From contig NZ_JAUSZI010000002.1 of the NCBI RefSeq assembly GCF_030817415.1, positions 8,742,001-8,806,000 on the forward strand: DNA of 64,000 nucleotides, given 5' to 3'. Position numbers and translations under genes: made by a program. Below, one piece after another: positions 8,972 through 17,490 of the stretch. Under the pieces are notes generated by a model. The model had not been told where the DNA came from. It saw nothing but the letters and a program-made list of their open reading frames with translations, and searched no databases. Numbering within the stretch: position 1 is the first letter of the stretch; each line of letters opens with the position of its first letter. This stretch comes from Streptomyces umbrinus (GTDB taxonomy: Bacteria > Actinomycetota > Actinomycetes > Streptomycetales > Streptomycetaceae).

Positions 8972-9274
8972 ATGAAGTTCGTGCAGATCATCGACTTCGA
9001 GACCGAGCGCCTGGACGAGATGCAGCAGCTGCTCCAGCAGGCCGGGGAGCGCAACGCCGGCAAGCCGGGTGGGCCCACGCACCGCGTGCTCCTGCAGGAC
9101 CGCGACAACCCCCGCCGCTATCTGGCCCTGATCGAGTTCGATTCGTACGAGGAGGCCATGAGCAACAGCGACGACCCCGAGACGTCCAAGCTGGCCGAGC
9201 AACTGGGCGCGCTGTGCGTCGGTGAGCGCGTCTACACCAACTGCGACGTGCGGGAAATGGGCCCGCTCAAGTAG
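8972..9274 (+). CDS. Small conserved protein, antibiotic-biosynthesis-monooxygenase-like fold
   Basis: The product has 100 residues and no signal or membrane segment. Its pattern (MKFVQIIDFET start, a central strand RRYLALIEFDSYEEAMSNSDDPETSKLAEQL, then a C-terminal strand) resembles the dimeric alpha/beta ABM/ferredoxin-like barrel proteins, which are often of unknown function. No catalytic residues can be named. I prefer ATG 8972 because GGAG stands 6 nt before it. An in-frame ATG at 8960 would add four residues. It lies alone between the terC terminator and the chaA-like gene. Confidence 0.75.
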   Translation: MKFVQIIDFETERLDEMQQLLQQAGERNAGKPGGPTHRVLLQDRDNPRRYLALIEFDSYEEAMSNSDDPETSKLAEQLGALCVGERVYTNCDVREMGPLK

Positions 9275-9345
9275 CCCATGCGTTCCGTGAACGGGGCCCG
9301 TGCGACCGGAGTGCGGGTCCCGTTCACCTCTGCGACGATCGCTGC

Positions 9346-10446
9346 ATGATCGTTCGGCTCCGGTCACTCGTGACGCAGTGGACGGCCGTCGTGCCCGCGC
9401 TGGCGGTCGTCCTGCTGGTCTTCACCTGGGGCCGCGATCTGCCCGGCGCCGTCGTCGCCGTGGTGACGCTGGTACTGGCCGGGGCCGTGCTGGCAGCCGT
9501 CCACCACGCCGAGGTCGTCGCGCACCGGGTCGGCGAACCCTTCGGCTCACTGGTCCTCGCCGTCGCCGTCACGATCATCGAGGTCGCGCTGATCGTCACC
9601 CTGATGGCGGACGGCGGCGACAAGAGCTCCACACTCGCCCGCGACACCGTCTTCGCGGCCGTGATGATCACCTGCAACGGCATCGTCGGCCTCAGCCTGC
9701 TCGTCGCCTCACTGCGGCACGGGCTCGCCGTCTTCAACGCGGAGGGCACCGGCGCAGCCCTCGCCACCGTCGCGACGCTGGCCACGCTCAGCCTGGTGCT
9801 GCCGACCTTCACCACCAGCAAGCTGGGCCCCGAGTTCTCCACGGCCCAGCTCACCTTCGCCGCCCTGTCCTCGCTCGTCCTCTACGGCCTGTTCGTGGCG
9901 ACCCAGACCGTGCGGCACCGCGACTACTTCCTGCCCATCACCCGGCAGGGCGAGGTCATCGACGCCGACGACCATGCCGACGCCCCGTCCTCCAGAAGCG
10001 CGGGCATCAGCCTGGGACTCCTGGGCCTGGCCCTCGTCGGCGTGGTCGGTCTCGCGAAGGGCGTGTCGCCCACCATCGAGTCCGGGGTCGAGGCGGCCGG
10101 GATGCCGCACTCCGTGGTCGGCGTGATCATCGCCCTCCTCGTCCTGCTCCCCGAGACGATCGCCGCATTGCGCTCCGCCCACCGCGACCGGGTGCAGACC
10201 AGCCTCAACCTCGCCCTCGGCTCGGCGATGGCCAGCATCGGCCTCACCATCCCCGCCGTGGCTGTCGCCTCCATCTGGCTCTCCGGCCCGCTCGTCCTCG
10301 GCCTCGGCGCCACCCACATGGTCCTGCTCGCCCTGACCGCGGTGGTCAGCTCCCTCACCGTGGTCCCCGGCCGCGCCACCCCACTCCAGGGCGGCGTCCA
10401 CCTGGTCCTGTTCGCGGCGTACTTGGAACTCGCGATCAACCCGTAG
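9346..10446 (+). CDS. chaA: Calcium/cation:proton antiporter, ChaA-like
   Basis: The 366-residue polytopic membrane protein belongs to the CaCA superfamily. It has about eleven hydrophobic segments in two halves split by a hydrophilic loop (QGEVIDADDHADAPSSR, near residue 205). Each half carries an alpha-repeat with the conserved glutamate: SLVLAVAVTIIEVALIVTLM near 68-87 and VIIALLVLLPETIAALRSA near 260-278. The first stretch (HHAEVVAHRVGEPFGSLVLA) closely resembles ChaA. Its job is expulsion of Ca2+ or Na+/K+ in exchange for protons. Ion choice cannot be read from the sequence. It is transcribed alone and faces an MHS transporter gene across a repeat-rich gap. Confidence 0.88.
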   Translation: MIVRLRSLVTQWTAVVPALAVVLLVFTWGRDLPGAVVAVVTLVLAGAVLAAVHHAEVVAHRVGEPFGSLVLAVAVTIIEVALIVTLMADGGDKSSTLARDTVFAAVMITCNGIVGLSLLVASLRHGLAVFNAEGTGAALATVATLATLSLVLPTFTTSKLGPEFSTAQLTFAALSSLVLYGLFVATQTVRHRDYFLPITRQGEVIDADDHADAPSSRSAGISLGLLGLALVGVVGLAKGVSPTIESGVEAAGMPHSVVGVIIALLVLLPETIAALRSAHRDRVQTSLNLALGSAMASIGLTIPAVAVASIWLSGPLVLGLGATHMVLLALTAVVSSLTVVPGRATPLQGGVHLVLFAAYLELAINP

Positions 10447-10449
10447 AAG

Positions 10450-10500
10450 TCGGGGCCTGGGCCCCGAAGGGGCGCGGGGAACTGCGCGACCAGCCACAAC
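10450..10500. repeat. Hairpin plus half copy of a dispersed Streptomyces repeat
   Basis: TCGGGGC and GCCCCGA (10450-10467) form a hairpin 4 nt after the antiporter gene and can end its transcript. It is followed by a segment (10468-10500) that matches the right arm of the long inverted repeat at 60144-60175 almost base for base (GGGGAACTGCGCGACCAGCC here). This word is a familiar intergenic repeat of Streptomyces genomes. Confidence 0.6.
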
Positions 10501-10560
10501 GGCCCGCAGTCGCCACCGAACCTGCCCTTCGAGCTCGTGGGCGTATCGGCGGAGCTCCGC

Positions 10561-10664
10561 GGACTCGCGGACTCGCGGACTCGCGGGCTCGCGGACTCGC
10601 GGGCTCGCGGACTCGCGGGCTCGCGGACTCGCGGACTCGCGGGCTCGCGGGCTCGCGGGCTCGC
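10561..10664. repeat. Tandem array of 13 copies of an 8-bp unit
   Basis: Thirteen head-to-tail copies of GG(A/G)CTCGC run without interruption. The third base varies between copies in the order A A A G A G A G A A G G G. It is intergenic, between two convergent genes. The 8-bp unit is not a multiple of three, so it is not coding. The last copy overlaps the palindrome that follows. Confidence 0.95.
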
Positions 10665-10696
10665 GTAGACGCTTACGTAAGCGTCTACGCGAGCCC
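10657..10696. repeat. 40-bp perfect palindrome
   Basis: The sequence reads identically on both strands for 40 bp, centred on TTACGTAA, each half being GGGCTCGCGTAGACGCTTAC or its complement. There is no spacer between halves. Its central 28 bp agree at 24 positions with the LacI-type palindrome at 23680-23707. It may be a bidirectional terminator/cruciform or a second operator. Confidence 0.9.
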
Positions 10697-10721
10697 CCGC
10701 CCGGCGTACCCTGTGCCCGTT

Positions 10722-12026
10722 TCACCCCGTCGCCGGCTCCGTAGCCACAACAGCCACCGGCCGAGTCTCCGGCAGCAACGCGAAGCACCCCAGGCTGAGC
10801 AGTGCGATGCCCGTCAGATAGGCGGCCACGCCCCAGGGAACCCGCTCGCTCTGCTCGGCGACCGCCGTGGCCACGATCGGCGTGAGCGCACCCCCGAGCA
10901 CACCGCCCAGGTTGTAGCCCACGGCCGCACCGGTGCACCGCACCCGAGGCTCGTACAGCTCCGGCAGATACGCGGCGATCACGCCGAACATCGTCACGAA
11001 CGCGATCAGCGCGACCAGGAATCCGAGGAACATCAGCAGCGGCTCGCCCGTCGACAGCAGCGCGATCATCGGGAACATCCACAGGGCGGTGGCAGCGCAG
11101 CCCGCCAGACACAGCGGCCGCCGTCCGTAGCGGTCGCCGAGAATCGCCACCAACGGAGTCAGCGCGCCCTTCACCACGACGGCCCCCATGATGCAGGCCA
11201 GCATGACCGTACGGCTCACCCCGAGCCGCTCGGTCGCGTAGGCGAGGGACCAGGTCGTCACCGCGTAGAACACCGCGTATCCGATCGCGAGCGCCCCCGC
11301 CGTCAGCAGGACGAGCCGCCAGTGCTCGCGCACGACCTCGGCGAGCGGCACGCGCGCGTGCTCGCGCAGTTCGAGGAACTGGGGGCTCTCCGTCAGGGAG
11401 GAGCGCAGCCACAGCCCCGCCGCCGCGAGCACGCCCGCCGCCCAGAACGGCACCCGCCATCCCCAGCTCGCGAACTGTGCGTCGGAGAGGGCCGCCGACA
11501 GCACCAGCATCACCCCGTTGGCGAGGACGAACCCCACCGCGGGCCCGATCTGCGGGAAGCTCGACCACAACCCGCGCCGGTCGGCCGGAGCGTGCTCCGC
11601 GGTCAGCAGCACCGCCCCGCCCCACTCCCCGCCGAGCCCCAGCCCCTGCAGAAAACGCAGCACAAGGAGCAGCACGGGAGCGGCCGTACCGATGGAGTCG
11701 TACGTCGGTACGCAGCCGACCGCGACGGTCGCCGCGCCGGTCAGCAACAAGGAGAGGACGAGAACGGGCCGTCGTCCGTGCCGGTCCCCGATGTGCCCGA
11801 ACAGGACCGAGCCCAACGGCCGCGCCACGAACCCGACTCCGAACGTCCCGAAGGCCGCCAGTGTCCCCGCCACCGGCGAGAACGTGGGGAAGAAGAGCGG
11901 GCCCAGGACGAGCGCGGCCGCCGTCCCGTAGACGAAGAAGTCGTAGAACTCGATGGCCGTCCCCGCGAGCGAGGCCGCCGCGAGCCGCGGCATGGAAGGG
12001 GGCTTTACTGTGCGTGCACGGTGCAT
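10722..12026 (-). CDS. MHS-family MFS transporter (metabolite:H+ symporter)
   Basis: The 434-residue protein has twelve predicted membrane helices and the marks of the metabolite:H+ symporter branch (ProP, ShiA, KgtP): AGTAIEFYDFFVYGTAAALV in helix 1, the loop 2-3 motif GHIGDRHGRRPVL, and RFLQGLGLGGEWGGAVLL in helix 4. The second half repeats the motif as GDRYGRRPL. It imports a carboxylate or osmolyte with protons. Closeness to aroQ makes a shikimate-like substrate thinkable, but nothing in the sequence shows it. No good ribosome site precedes ATG 12026. ATG 11991 (MPRLAAASLAG) is an alternative start. It is monocistronic. Confidence 0.88.
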   Translation of the reverse strand: MHRARTVKPPSMPRLAAASLAGTAIEFYDFFVYGTAAALVLGPLFFPTFSPVAGTLAAFGTFGVGFVARPLGSVLFGHIGDRHGRRPVLVLSLLLTGAATVAVGCVPTYDSIGTAAPVLLLVLRFLQGLGLGGEWGGAVLLTAEHAPADRRGLWSSFPQIGPAVGFVLANGVMLVLSAALSDAQFASWGWRVPFWAAGVLAAAGLWLRSSLTESPQFLELREHARVPLAEVVREHWRLVLLTAGALAIGYAVFYAVTTWSLAYATERLGVSRTVMLACIMGAVVVKGALTPLVAILGDRYGRRPLCLAGCAATALWMFPMIALLSTGEPLLMFLGFLVALIAFVTMFGVIAAYLPELYEPRVRCTGAAVGYNLGGVLGGALTPIVATAVAEQSERVPWGVAAYLTGIALLSLGCFALLPETRPVAVVATEPATG

Positions 12027-12085
12027 GCCGCGTCAACTACCCACGGTCACCAAGGGTTACGGGGGCGCGTGGGGGCCCAGTGGCC

Positions 12086-13132
12086 TCAGTAGGTCACCGT
12101 GATGCGCCGGGCGGGGCCGTCCACGCGGATCACTCCTCCGTAGGGGATGACGATCTGCGGGTCGGTGTGCCCGAGATCCACGTCGAGGACCACGGTGGCG
12201 TCGGGGGCGTACGCCTCCATGGCGCGCAACACGGCCTCGCGCTGTTCCGTCGCGTAACGGGCGCCCTCCTCAGGGCTGTTGGGGCGTTCGAAGGACCACG
12301 TCTTGGGCCGGCCCATCAGGAGTGCGGAGAAGCGCTGGAGCAGTCCGCGCTCGCCCATGTTCCGCAGGACGCGGAACACCTCCTCGGCGCTGGGCAGTTC
12401 CTCCGAGGTCTCCAGGAAGAGCACGCCGCCGTCGTGGACGGAGAGGTCGCGCGGGATCTCCCGGTCGGCCATCAGCAGCCAGGCCAGGATCTCCGGACAG
12501 CCGCCCCAACTGCGGCCCTCCACCACCCGGTCGGCGTTGACCCAGGTCCATCCGGTGCCGGGCCGGGTCTCCGGTTCCGACGCGAAGGTCGCCGGGTCCG
12601 CCCAGTCGCGGTCGACGTCGCGCCACCGCTCCGCAGGACGCAGTTCGTACTCGCCCGAGCTGAAGAGAGCCGCGCGTACGGATTCGGCGGTCAGCGGGTC
12701 CATGGCGCCGGGCCGGCCCAGCTCGCCCATCACGCTCGCGCCGTGGTAGCCGACGATTCCCGTGTTCCACAGGTACGCCAGCAGGCACGTGTTGTCGCTG
12801 TACCCGAAGAACGGCTTCGGGTTGGCGTGGATCAACTCCCGGTCCAGCAGCGGCAGCACGGTGATCTGGTCGTCACCGCCGATCGACGCCATGACAGCCT
12901 TGACGTCCGGATCGGCAAAGGCCGCGTGGATGTCGTCGGCCCGCTCCTGAGGCGTCGACCCCATCCTCCGGGTCGCCGGATACTCGACCGGTTCGAGGCC
13001 GTACTCCTTGCGCAGCCGCTCCAGGCCCAACTCGTACGGGAGCGGAAGGATCCCCGGCAGCGCGGCGGACGGCGAGATCACGGCCACCCGGTCGCCGGGC
13101 ACGGGCTTGGGCGGGTACGCGGGAGTCGTCAT
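12086..13132 (-). CDS. S66-family peptidase (LD-carboxypeptidase/MccF-like)
   Basis: The 348-residue cytoplasmic protein belongs to peptidase family S66. The nucleophile elbow GYSDNT (residues about 111-116), followed by the [11 protein letters not shown] strand, and the C-terminal GHTDP histidine motif (near 325) are present, with the glutamate probably in GGCPEILAW. The length and the residues after the nucleophile point to the MccF subgroup (self-immunity serine peptidases) at least as much as to murein LD-carboxypeptidase. ATG 13132 gives the usual family N terminus ([16 protein letters not shown]). It stands alone. It is divergent from aroQ with a gap of about 100 nt. Confidence 0.88.
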   Translation of the reverse strand: MTTPAYPPKPVPGDRVAVISPSAALPGILPLPYELGLERLRKEYGLEPVEYPATRRMGSTPQERADDIHAAFADPDVKAVMASIGGDDQITVLPLLDRELIHANPKPFFGYSDNTCLLAYLWNTGIVGYHGASVMGELGRPGAMDPLTAESVRAALFSSGEYELRPAERWRDVDRDWADPATFASEPETRPGTGWTWVNADRVVEGRSWGGCPEILAWLLMADREIPRDLSVHDGGVLFLETSEELPSAEEVFRVLRNMGERGLLQRFSALLMGRPKTWSFERPNSPEEGARYATEQREAVLRAMEAYAPDATVVLDVDLGHTDPQIVIPYGGVIRVDGPARRITVTY

Positions 13133-13235
13133 GCGAGGGAGGGTAGGGGCCGTCCCGGTGTCGGCGCACCGTGATAAACCGGGTCTGAGCAGCGGTCCTG
13201 AACGGGCCGAGCCATCCGACCGGACCGGAGGACCC

Positions 13236-13709
13236 GTGCCCCGCACCCTCGCCAACGCCCCGATCATGATTCTGAACGGCCCCAACCTGAACCTCCTCGG
13301 GCAGCGCCAGCCGGAGATCTACGGCTCCGACACCCTCGCCGACGTCGAGGCGATGTGCGCCAAGGCGGCGGCCGCGCACGGTGGCACGGTAGACTTCCGC
13401 CAGTCCAACCACGAGGGCGAGCTGGTCGACTGGATCCACGAGGCACGCCTCGGCCACTCCGGCATCGTGATCAACCCGGGCGCCTACTCGCACACCTCCG
13501 TCGCGATCCTGGACGCCCTGAACACCTGCGACGGGCTGCCCGTGCTGGAGGTCCACATCTCCAACATCCACAAGCGCGAGGAGTTCCGCCACCACTCGTA
13601 CGTCTCGCTCCGCGCCGACGGCGTGATCGCGGGCTGCGGAGTGCAGGGTTACGTGTTCGGGGTCGAGCGGGTCGCGGCGCTGGCGGGAGCGGCTCGGGCG
13701 GAGGCCTGA
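13236..13709 (+). CDS. aroQ: Type II 3-dehydroquinate dehydratase
   Basis: The 157-residue enzyme converts 3-dehydroquinate to 3-dehydroshikimate in the shikimate pathway. All active-site elements of the type II dodecameric family are visible: [18 protein letters not shown] with the reactive tyrosine and flexible-lid arginine, [31 protein letters not shown], and [20 protein letters not shown] 13236 follows GGAGG by 4 nt. An internal ATG at 13266 is possible but would trim the usual first strand. The gene stands apart from other aro genes. Confidence 0.96.
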   Translation: MPRTLANAPIMILNGPNLNLLGQRQPEIYGSDTLADVEAMCAKAAAAHGGTVDFRQSNHEGELVDWIHEARLGHSGIVINPGAYSHTSVAILDALNTCDGLPVLEVHISNIHKREEFRHHSYVSLRADGVIAGCGVQGYVFGVERVAALAGAARAEA

Positions 13710-13737
13710 CGGGAGGCCCCGGGCGGACGGCGGCCGA

Positions 13738-13760
13738 TTGTCAGTGGCGGGTGCCACCAT
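13738..13760 (+). promoter_or_regulatory. Degenerate RecA-NDp/PafBC-like promoter after aroQ
   Basis: TTGTCAGTG (13738-13746) is perfect and is followed after 8 nt by CACCAT (13755-13760), which keeps only the A and final T of TANNNT. An ATG follows 6 nt later at 13767. The geometry is that of the ogt, uvrB and uvrC promoters. Confidence 0.5.
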
Positions 13761-13766
13761 CGACGC

Positions 13767-13849
13767 ATGACCTTGATCCAGGATTTCCGAACGCCGTCCA
13801 CGTCCGCCCCGGGCCGCGAATCCCGACCCGCGCCGCGCCAGGCCGTCGA
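13767..13849 (+). pseudogene. Possible 5' remnant of a damage-inducible gene
   Basis: An ATG set 6 nt after the promoter-like box opens a reading frame (MTLIQDFRTPSTSAPGRESR) that within about 28 codons runs antisense into the ABC transporter ATPase gene. The frame remains open there, but only as GC-rich antisense. I read the first codons as what is left of a gene whose body was lost, or as a very short leaderless peptide. I do not recognise the peptide. Confidence 0.3.
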
Positions 13850-14620
13850 CTACAGCCGTCCAGCCTCCACGATCCGGCGCAGGAAACGCCGCGTGCGTTC
13901 CTCCCGCGGGTCGCCGAACACCTCCTCGGCCGTGCCCCGTTCCAGTACGACGCCGCCGTCGAGGAAGCAGACCTGGTCCGCGACGTCGCGGGCGAAGCCC
14001 ATCTCATGGGTGGCCAGCACCATGGTCATGCCGTCGTCCTTCAAGTCCCGCACGACAGCGAGGACTTCACCCACCAGCTCCGGGTCGAGGGCCGCGGTGA
14101 TCTCGTCGAGGAGCAGCAGCCTGGGGCGTACGGCCAGGGCGCGGACGATCGCGGCCCGCTGCTGCTGGCCGCCGCTCAGCCGGTCCGGGTACTCGCCCGC
14201 CTTGGCACCGAGCCCGAGCCGGTCGAGCAGCTCACGGGCGTGTGCCTCCGCCTCCGCGCGGTCCACGCCGTGCACGCGGCGCGGGGCCAGCGTGATGTTC
14301 TGCAGGACCGTCATGTGCGGAAAGAGGTTGTACGCCTGGAAGACCACGCCGATCCGGCGGCGCACCGCGTCCTGGTCGGCCCGGGGGTCGGTGATCTCCT
14401 CGTCGTCCAGCCAGATCGCGCCGTCGTCGATCTCCTCCAGCAGATTCGCGCAGCGCAGCAGCGTCGACTTGCCCGAGCCCGAGGCTCCGATCAGCGCTGT
14501 GACCGTGTGCGGGGCGACCTCCAGATCGACGTCACGCAGGACGACCGAGTCGCCGAAGGTCTTGCGAACGGCCTCCATCCGCAGCACGGGTACGCCGGAG
14601 TCCTTGGGCGTCTCACTCAT
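13850..14620 (-). CDS. Polar amino acid ABC transporter, ATP-binding protein
   Basis: The 256-residue ATPase drives import together with the next two genes. Walker A is [11 protein letters not shown] (about residues 42-52), the Q loop is VVFQAYNLFPHMTVLQNI, the signature is LSGGQQQRAAIVRALA, Walker B is LLLLDEITAALDPE, and the switch histidine is in LATHEMGFA. The last is typical of the PAAT (GlnQ/HisP) subfamily for polar amino acids. Its ATG at 14620 overlaps the permease stop by 4 nt, so the operon order is binding protein, permease, ATPase. Confidence 0.94.
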   Translation of the reverse strand: MSETPKDSGVPVLRMEAVRKTFGDSVVLRDVDLEVAPHTVTALIGASGSGKSTLLRCANLLEEIDDGAIWLDDEEITDPRADQDAVRRRIGVVFQAYNLFPHMTVLQNITLAPRRVHGVDRAEAEAHARELLDRLGLGAKAGEYPDRLSGGQQQRAAIVRALAVRPRLLLLDEITAALDPELVGEVLAVVRDLKDDGMTMVLATHEMGFARDVADQVCFLDGGVVLERGTAEEVFGDPREERTRRFLRRIVEAGRL

Positions 14621-15531
14621 ATGCTCCCTCCCTGCGCCTGCCGCCGGTCCATACGTGCCGTGACCCAGTCGGTGAAGCGGGTCATCGGGATGGTCAGCGC
14701 GACGAAGACCAGCCCCGCGACGATGTACGGCGTGTAGTTGAGGCTGCGGCCGACGATGATGTCCGCGGCGCGCACGGCGTCGACGGCTCCGCCGATCGAG
14801 ACGAGTCCGGTGTCCTTCTGCAGCGAGACCAGGTCGTTGAGCAGCGGCGGCACCTGACGGCGTACGGCCTGGGGGAGCACCACGTACCGCAGTGCCTGCC
14901 GGTTGCTCAGCCCCAGCGAGCGGGCCGCGGCGCGCTGGGAGGGGTGGACCGACTCGATGCCGGCGCGGAACACCTCGGCGACGTATGCCGAGTAGGTCAG
15001 GGTGAGCGCCGTCCCGCCGAGCAGCACCGGATCGACCGTGATGCCCTGAAGCCGCAGCGCAGGCACGCCCAGGACCACGATCATCAGGTTGATGATCAGC
15101 GGCAGCCCGCGGAAGAAGTCGGTGTACGCGGCTGCCAGCGCCCTCAGCGGGAAGAACACCGGGCCGCGCAGGGTGCGGGCGACGGCGATCAGCATGCCGA
15201 GGACGAGGACCGCCGCGCCGCACACCAGCAGGAGCCGGACGTTCAGCCACAGCCCTTCCAGGACCTTGGGGAACGCCTCGCGCGCGTACTGCGCGCTGAA
15301 GAACGTCTCCTTGGTGCGCGGCCAGCCGGGCGCGTTGACGACGACGAGGTAGAGGACGATGCCGGTCACGAGGGTGGACAGCGCGGCGATCGCCGTCGCG
15401 CGGCGGGCACGGGAGCGCTTGTACCGCTCTCGCTCGATCCGCCGCCGCGACGGTACGTACGCCTCGTGCGCCTCTTCCTCGCCGGAGTCTCCTTCCGGCT
15501 CTCCGCCCGACTCCTCCTTCACGAGCGTCAC
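14617..15531 (-). CDS. Polar amino acid ABC transporter, permease
   Basis: The 304-residue protein has a charged cytoplasmic N terminus of about 55 residues (EESGGEPEGDSGEEEAHEAYVPSR), longer than most permeases of the family, and then five or six membrane helices. The EAA-like loop that contacts the ATPase is visible as RAAARSLGLSNRQALRYVVLPQAVRRQVPPLLND. The preceding TYSAYVAEVFRAGIESV is typical of HisM/GlnP permeases. The GTG start overlaps the binding protein stop (GTGA) and its stop overlaps the ATPase start (ATGA), so translation is coupled. Confidence 0.93.
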   Translation of the reverse strand: MTLVKEESGGEPEGDSGEEEAHEAYVPSRRRIERERYKRSRARRATAIAALSTLVTGIVLYLVVVNAPGWPRTKETFFSAQYAREAFPKVLEGLWLNVRLLLVCGAAVLVLGMLIAVARTLRGPVFFPLRALAAAYTDFFRGLPLIINLMIVVLGVPALRLQGITVDPVLLGGTALTLTYSAYVAEVFRAGIESVHPSQRAAARSLGLSNRQALRYVVLPQAVRRQVPPLLNDLVSLQKDTGLVSIGGAVDAVRAADIIVGRSLNYTPYIVAGLVFVALTIPMTRFTDWVTARMDRRQAQGGSI

Positions 15532-16412
15532 TTGAGGACCGGCGCGTCGACGGCGTCGGACAGCCACTGCTTCTCGACGGCGGCGAGGGTGCCGTCCTCG
15601 CGCAGGGCGTCCACGGCGTCCGTCACGCATGAGGTGAGCGCGCTGCCCTTGTCCAGGACGAGTCCGAACTGCTCGGGTGTACCGCCCTGGTTCTCGAACT
15701 GTCCGACGATCCTCGCGTCCGTCACCTCGGCCGCGGTGATGTAGAACGCGGTCGGCAGGTCGACGACGATGGCGTCCACCTGACCGTTCTTCAGTGCGGA
15801 CTTGGCCTGGTCGTTCTTCGCGTACGCGGCCGGCTGCTCTGTCGGCTTCACCACGTCGTTGATGTAGTCCAGGCTGGTGGTGCCGACCTGGGCGCCCAGC
15901 TTCACGCCCTTGAGGTCGGCGATGCTCTTCGCCTTGGCGGCCTTGGAGTCCTTCAGCGCGATGACAGCCTGGCGCACGTCGTAGTAGCCGGACGAGAAGT
16001 CGACGGCCTTCTTGCGCTCGTCGCTGATCGACACCTGGTTGATGTCGAAGTCGAAGGTCTTCTCGCCGGGCGCGAAGGCCTTGTTGAAGGGCACGCTCTG
16101 CCAGACGACATCGCCCTTGTCGTAGCCGAGCTGCTTCGCCACGGCGTACGCGACGGCCGACTCGAAGCCCTTGCCGTTGAGCGGCTTGCCGTCCTTGAAC
16201 CACGGCTCGTACGCGGGTTCGTCGGTCGCGATGGTCAGCTTCCCGGAGACTTCCGTGTCCAGTTCACCCTTGGCGCACGCCTGGGCGCCGGAACCGGAGG
16301 GCTTGTCGGAGGCCTTCTCCTCGGGCTGCGGGGCGCAGCCGACGGCGACGGCGAGCAGAGCGACGGTGGCGGTGGACGCGGCGCGGCGCAAGGCGCGTTG
16401 GGCAAGATGCAT
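15528..16412 (-). CDS. Polar amino acid ABC transporter, substrate-binding lipoprotein
   Basis: The 294-residue protein has a lipoprotein signal ending in AVAVGC (cysteine 26), so it is anchored outside the membrane. The mature part is a type II periplasmic-binding fold of family SBP_bac_3: KLTIATDEPAYEPWF at the start, KTFDFDINQVSISDERKKAVDFSSGYYDV for ligand contact, then ADLKGVKLGAQVGTTSLDYI. This pattern is seen in cystine, glutamate and related systems. The ligand itself cannot be read. ATG 16412 is preferred over longer starts because it begins the signal peptide directly. First gene of the three-gene operon. Confidence 0.93.
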   Translation of the reverse strand: MHLAQRALRRAASTATVALLAVAVGCAPQPEEKASDKPSGSGAQACAKGELDTEVSGKLTIATDEPAYEPWFKDGKPLNGKGFESAVAYAVAKQLGYDKGDVVWQSVPFNKAFAPGEKTFDFDINQVSISDERKKAVDFSSGYYDVRQAVIALKDSKAAKAKSIADLKGVKLGAQVGTTSLDYINDVVKPTEQPAAYAKNDQAKSALKNGQVDAIVVDLPTAFYITAAEVTDARIVGQFENQGGTPEQFGLVLDKGSALTSCVTDAVDALREDGTLAAVEKQWLSDAVDAPVLK

Positions 16413-16823
16413 GGCGGGAGAGTGGCAGTGGGCAGGCCCGTCTGTCGAGGTCACAGGGGCAACTGTCCGCATGATGGGAACTGGTGTTGCAATGTTGTGA
16501 ACTCGTGGGCGCAAGGGCGTCACGACGTCCTGGGCGGTGGCCGCCGGACGTCGGCCACCGCCGCCAGGGCGGGGCCGCCGGCCGAGGGCGGGGATCGAAA
16601 GGCCGGCGACCCGTCCGCGCAGGAGCCGTCATCCTGTGCGGGACCAGCTACCAGTGGACCGCGCGCTCCCCGTGCGCCGGGAGCGCGTGCGGGGCACCGG
16701 AGTGTGCGCTCTGTTCACACGGGGCGCGCACCGGCGCGCACGGCCGGGGACCGCACACCCGACATCGGACGCCTCACCAACTCCGGCCCGGCGATGGGCG
16801 ATTAGCCTTCGGTCGGGTGTGGT
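16413..16823. other. Intergenic region with one strong hairpin
   Basis: No gene is supported in these 411 bp, which separate two minus-strand units. A perfect 11-bp inverted repeat (16533-16543 and 16552-16562, 8-nt loop) is the only clear structure. It may end transcription of the metallo-hydrolase gene pair. The promoter of the binding protein operon must lie between about 16412 and 16520, where the sequence is briefly less GC-rich. Confidence 0.6.
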
Positions 16824-17480
16824 TCACCAGCCCCGTGCGTGCCACTCCGGCAGGTGCGGACGTTCGGCGCCCAGCGTCGTGTCGTCGCCGTGTCCCGGGT
16901 AGACCCAGGTCTCGTCCGGCAGCGCGTCGAAGATCTTCGTCTCGACGTCGTGGATCAGACTGGCGAACGCCTTCGCGTCCTTACGCGTGTTGCCCACACC
17001 ACCCGGGAAGAGACAGTCCCCCGTGAACACATGCGGGTGCCCGTGCGGGTCGTCGTAGACCAGGGCGATCGAGCCGGGCGTGTGCCCCACCAGATGGCGT
17101 GCGGTCAGCTCCACGCGGCCCACCCGGATCGTGTCGCCGTCCTGGACGGGCACGTCCGTCGGTACGGGGATGCCTTCGGCGTCGTCCCGTCCCGCGTACG
17201 TGCGCGCGCCCGTGGCTGTCACGACCTCCGCGAGTGCCTGCCAGTGGTCGCCGTGCTGATGCGTGGTGACGACGGACGCGATGCCGTCGTCACCGATCAG
17301 CGTGAGGAGAGTCGCGGCGTCGTTGGCCGCATCGATCAGCAGCTGCTCGTCCGTGGCCCGGCAGCGCAGCAGATAGGCGTTGTTGTTCATCGGGCCGACC
17401 GCGACCTTGGAGATCATCAGGTCCCGCAACTCGTGCACATCTGCAGGGCCGCCGACCGTCACCGCTCCGCTGTACGTCAT
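16824..17480 (-). CDS. Metallo-beta-lactamase-fold hydrolase (glyoxalase II-like)
   Basis: The 218-residue protein has the zinc-binding THQHGDH motif (about residues 72-78), the later GHTPGSIAL histidine, FTGDCLF aspartate and a C-terminal YPGHGDDT histidine, so both metal sites are complete. This is the set seen in hydroxyacylglutathione-hydrolase-like enzymes. In an organism that uses mycothiol, a mycothiol thioester or persulfide-type substrate is a reasonable inference. The gene starts 10 nt after the stop of the upstream mycothiol-type isomerase gene, and the two are probably co-transcribed. Confidence 0.88.
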   Translation of the reverse strand: MTYSGAVTVGGPADVHELRDLMISKVAVGPMNNNAYLLRCRATDEQLLIDAANDAATLLTLIGDDGIASVVTTHQHGDHWQALAEVVTATGARTYAGRDDAEGIPVPTDVPVQDGDTIRVGRVELTARHLVGHTPGSIALVYDDPHGHPHVFTGDCLFPGGVGNTRKDAKAFASLIHDVETKIFDALPDETWVYPGHGDDTTLGAERPHLPEWHARGW

Positions 17481-17490
17481 GGCGCTCAGC

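Noticed and set aside
10561..10664. CRISPR array
   Set aside because: The unit is 8 bp with no spacers and there are no cas genes in the window.
9300..12092. 930-codon plus-strand frame across chaA, the repeat array and the MFS gene
   Set aside because: It is arginine/proline-rich and crosses known genes out of frame; the 8-bp array only looks coding because it has no stops.
13767..14663. 298-codon plus-strand protein starting MTLIQDF
   Set aside because: After about 28 codons it is antisense to a complete ABC ATPase gene and turns Ser/Arg-rich; only the first part was kept as a possible remnant.
13850..16412. Two-gene fusion frames spanning the amino acid ABC operon
   Set aside because: Longer minus-strand frames arise from the 4-nt overlaps; the three genes each have proper starts and domains.
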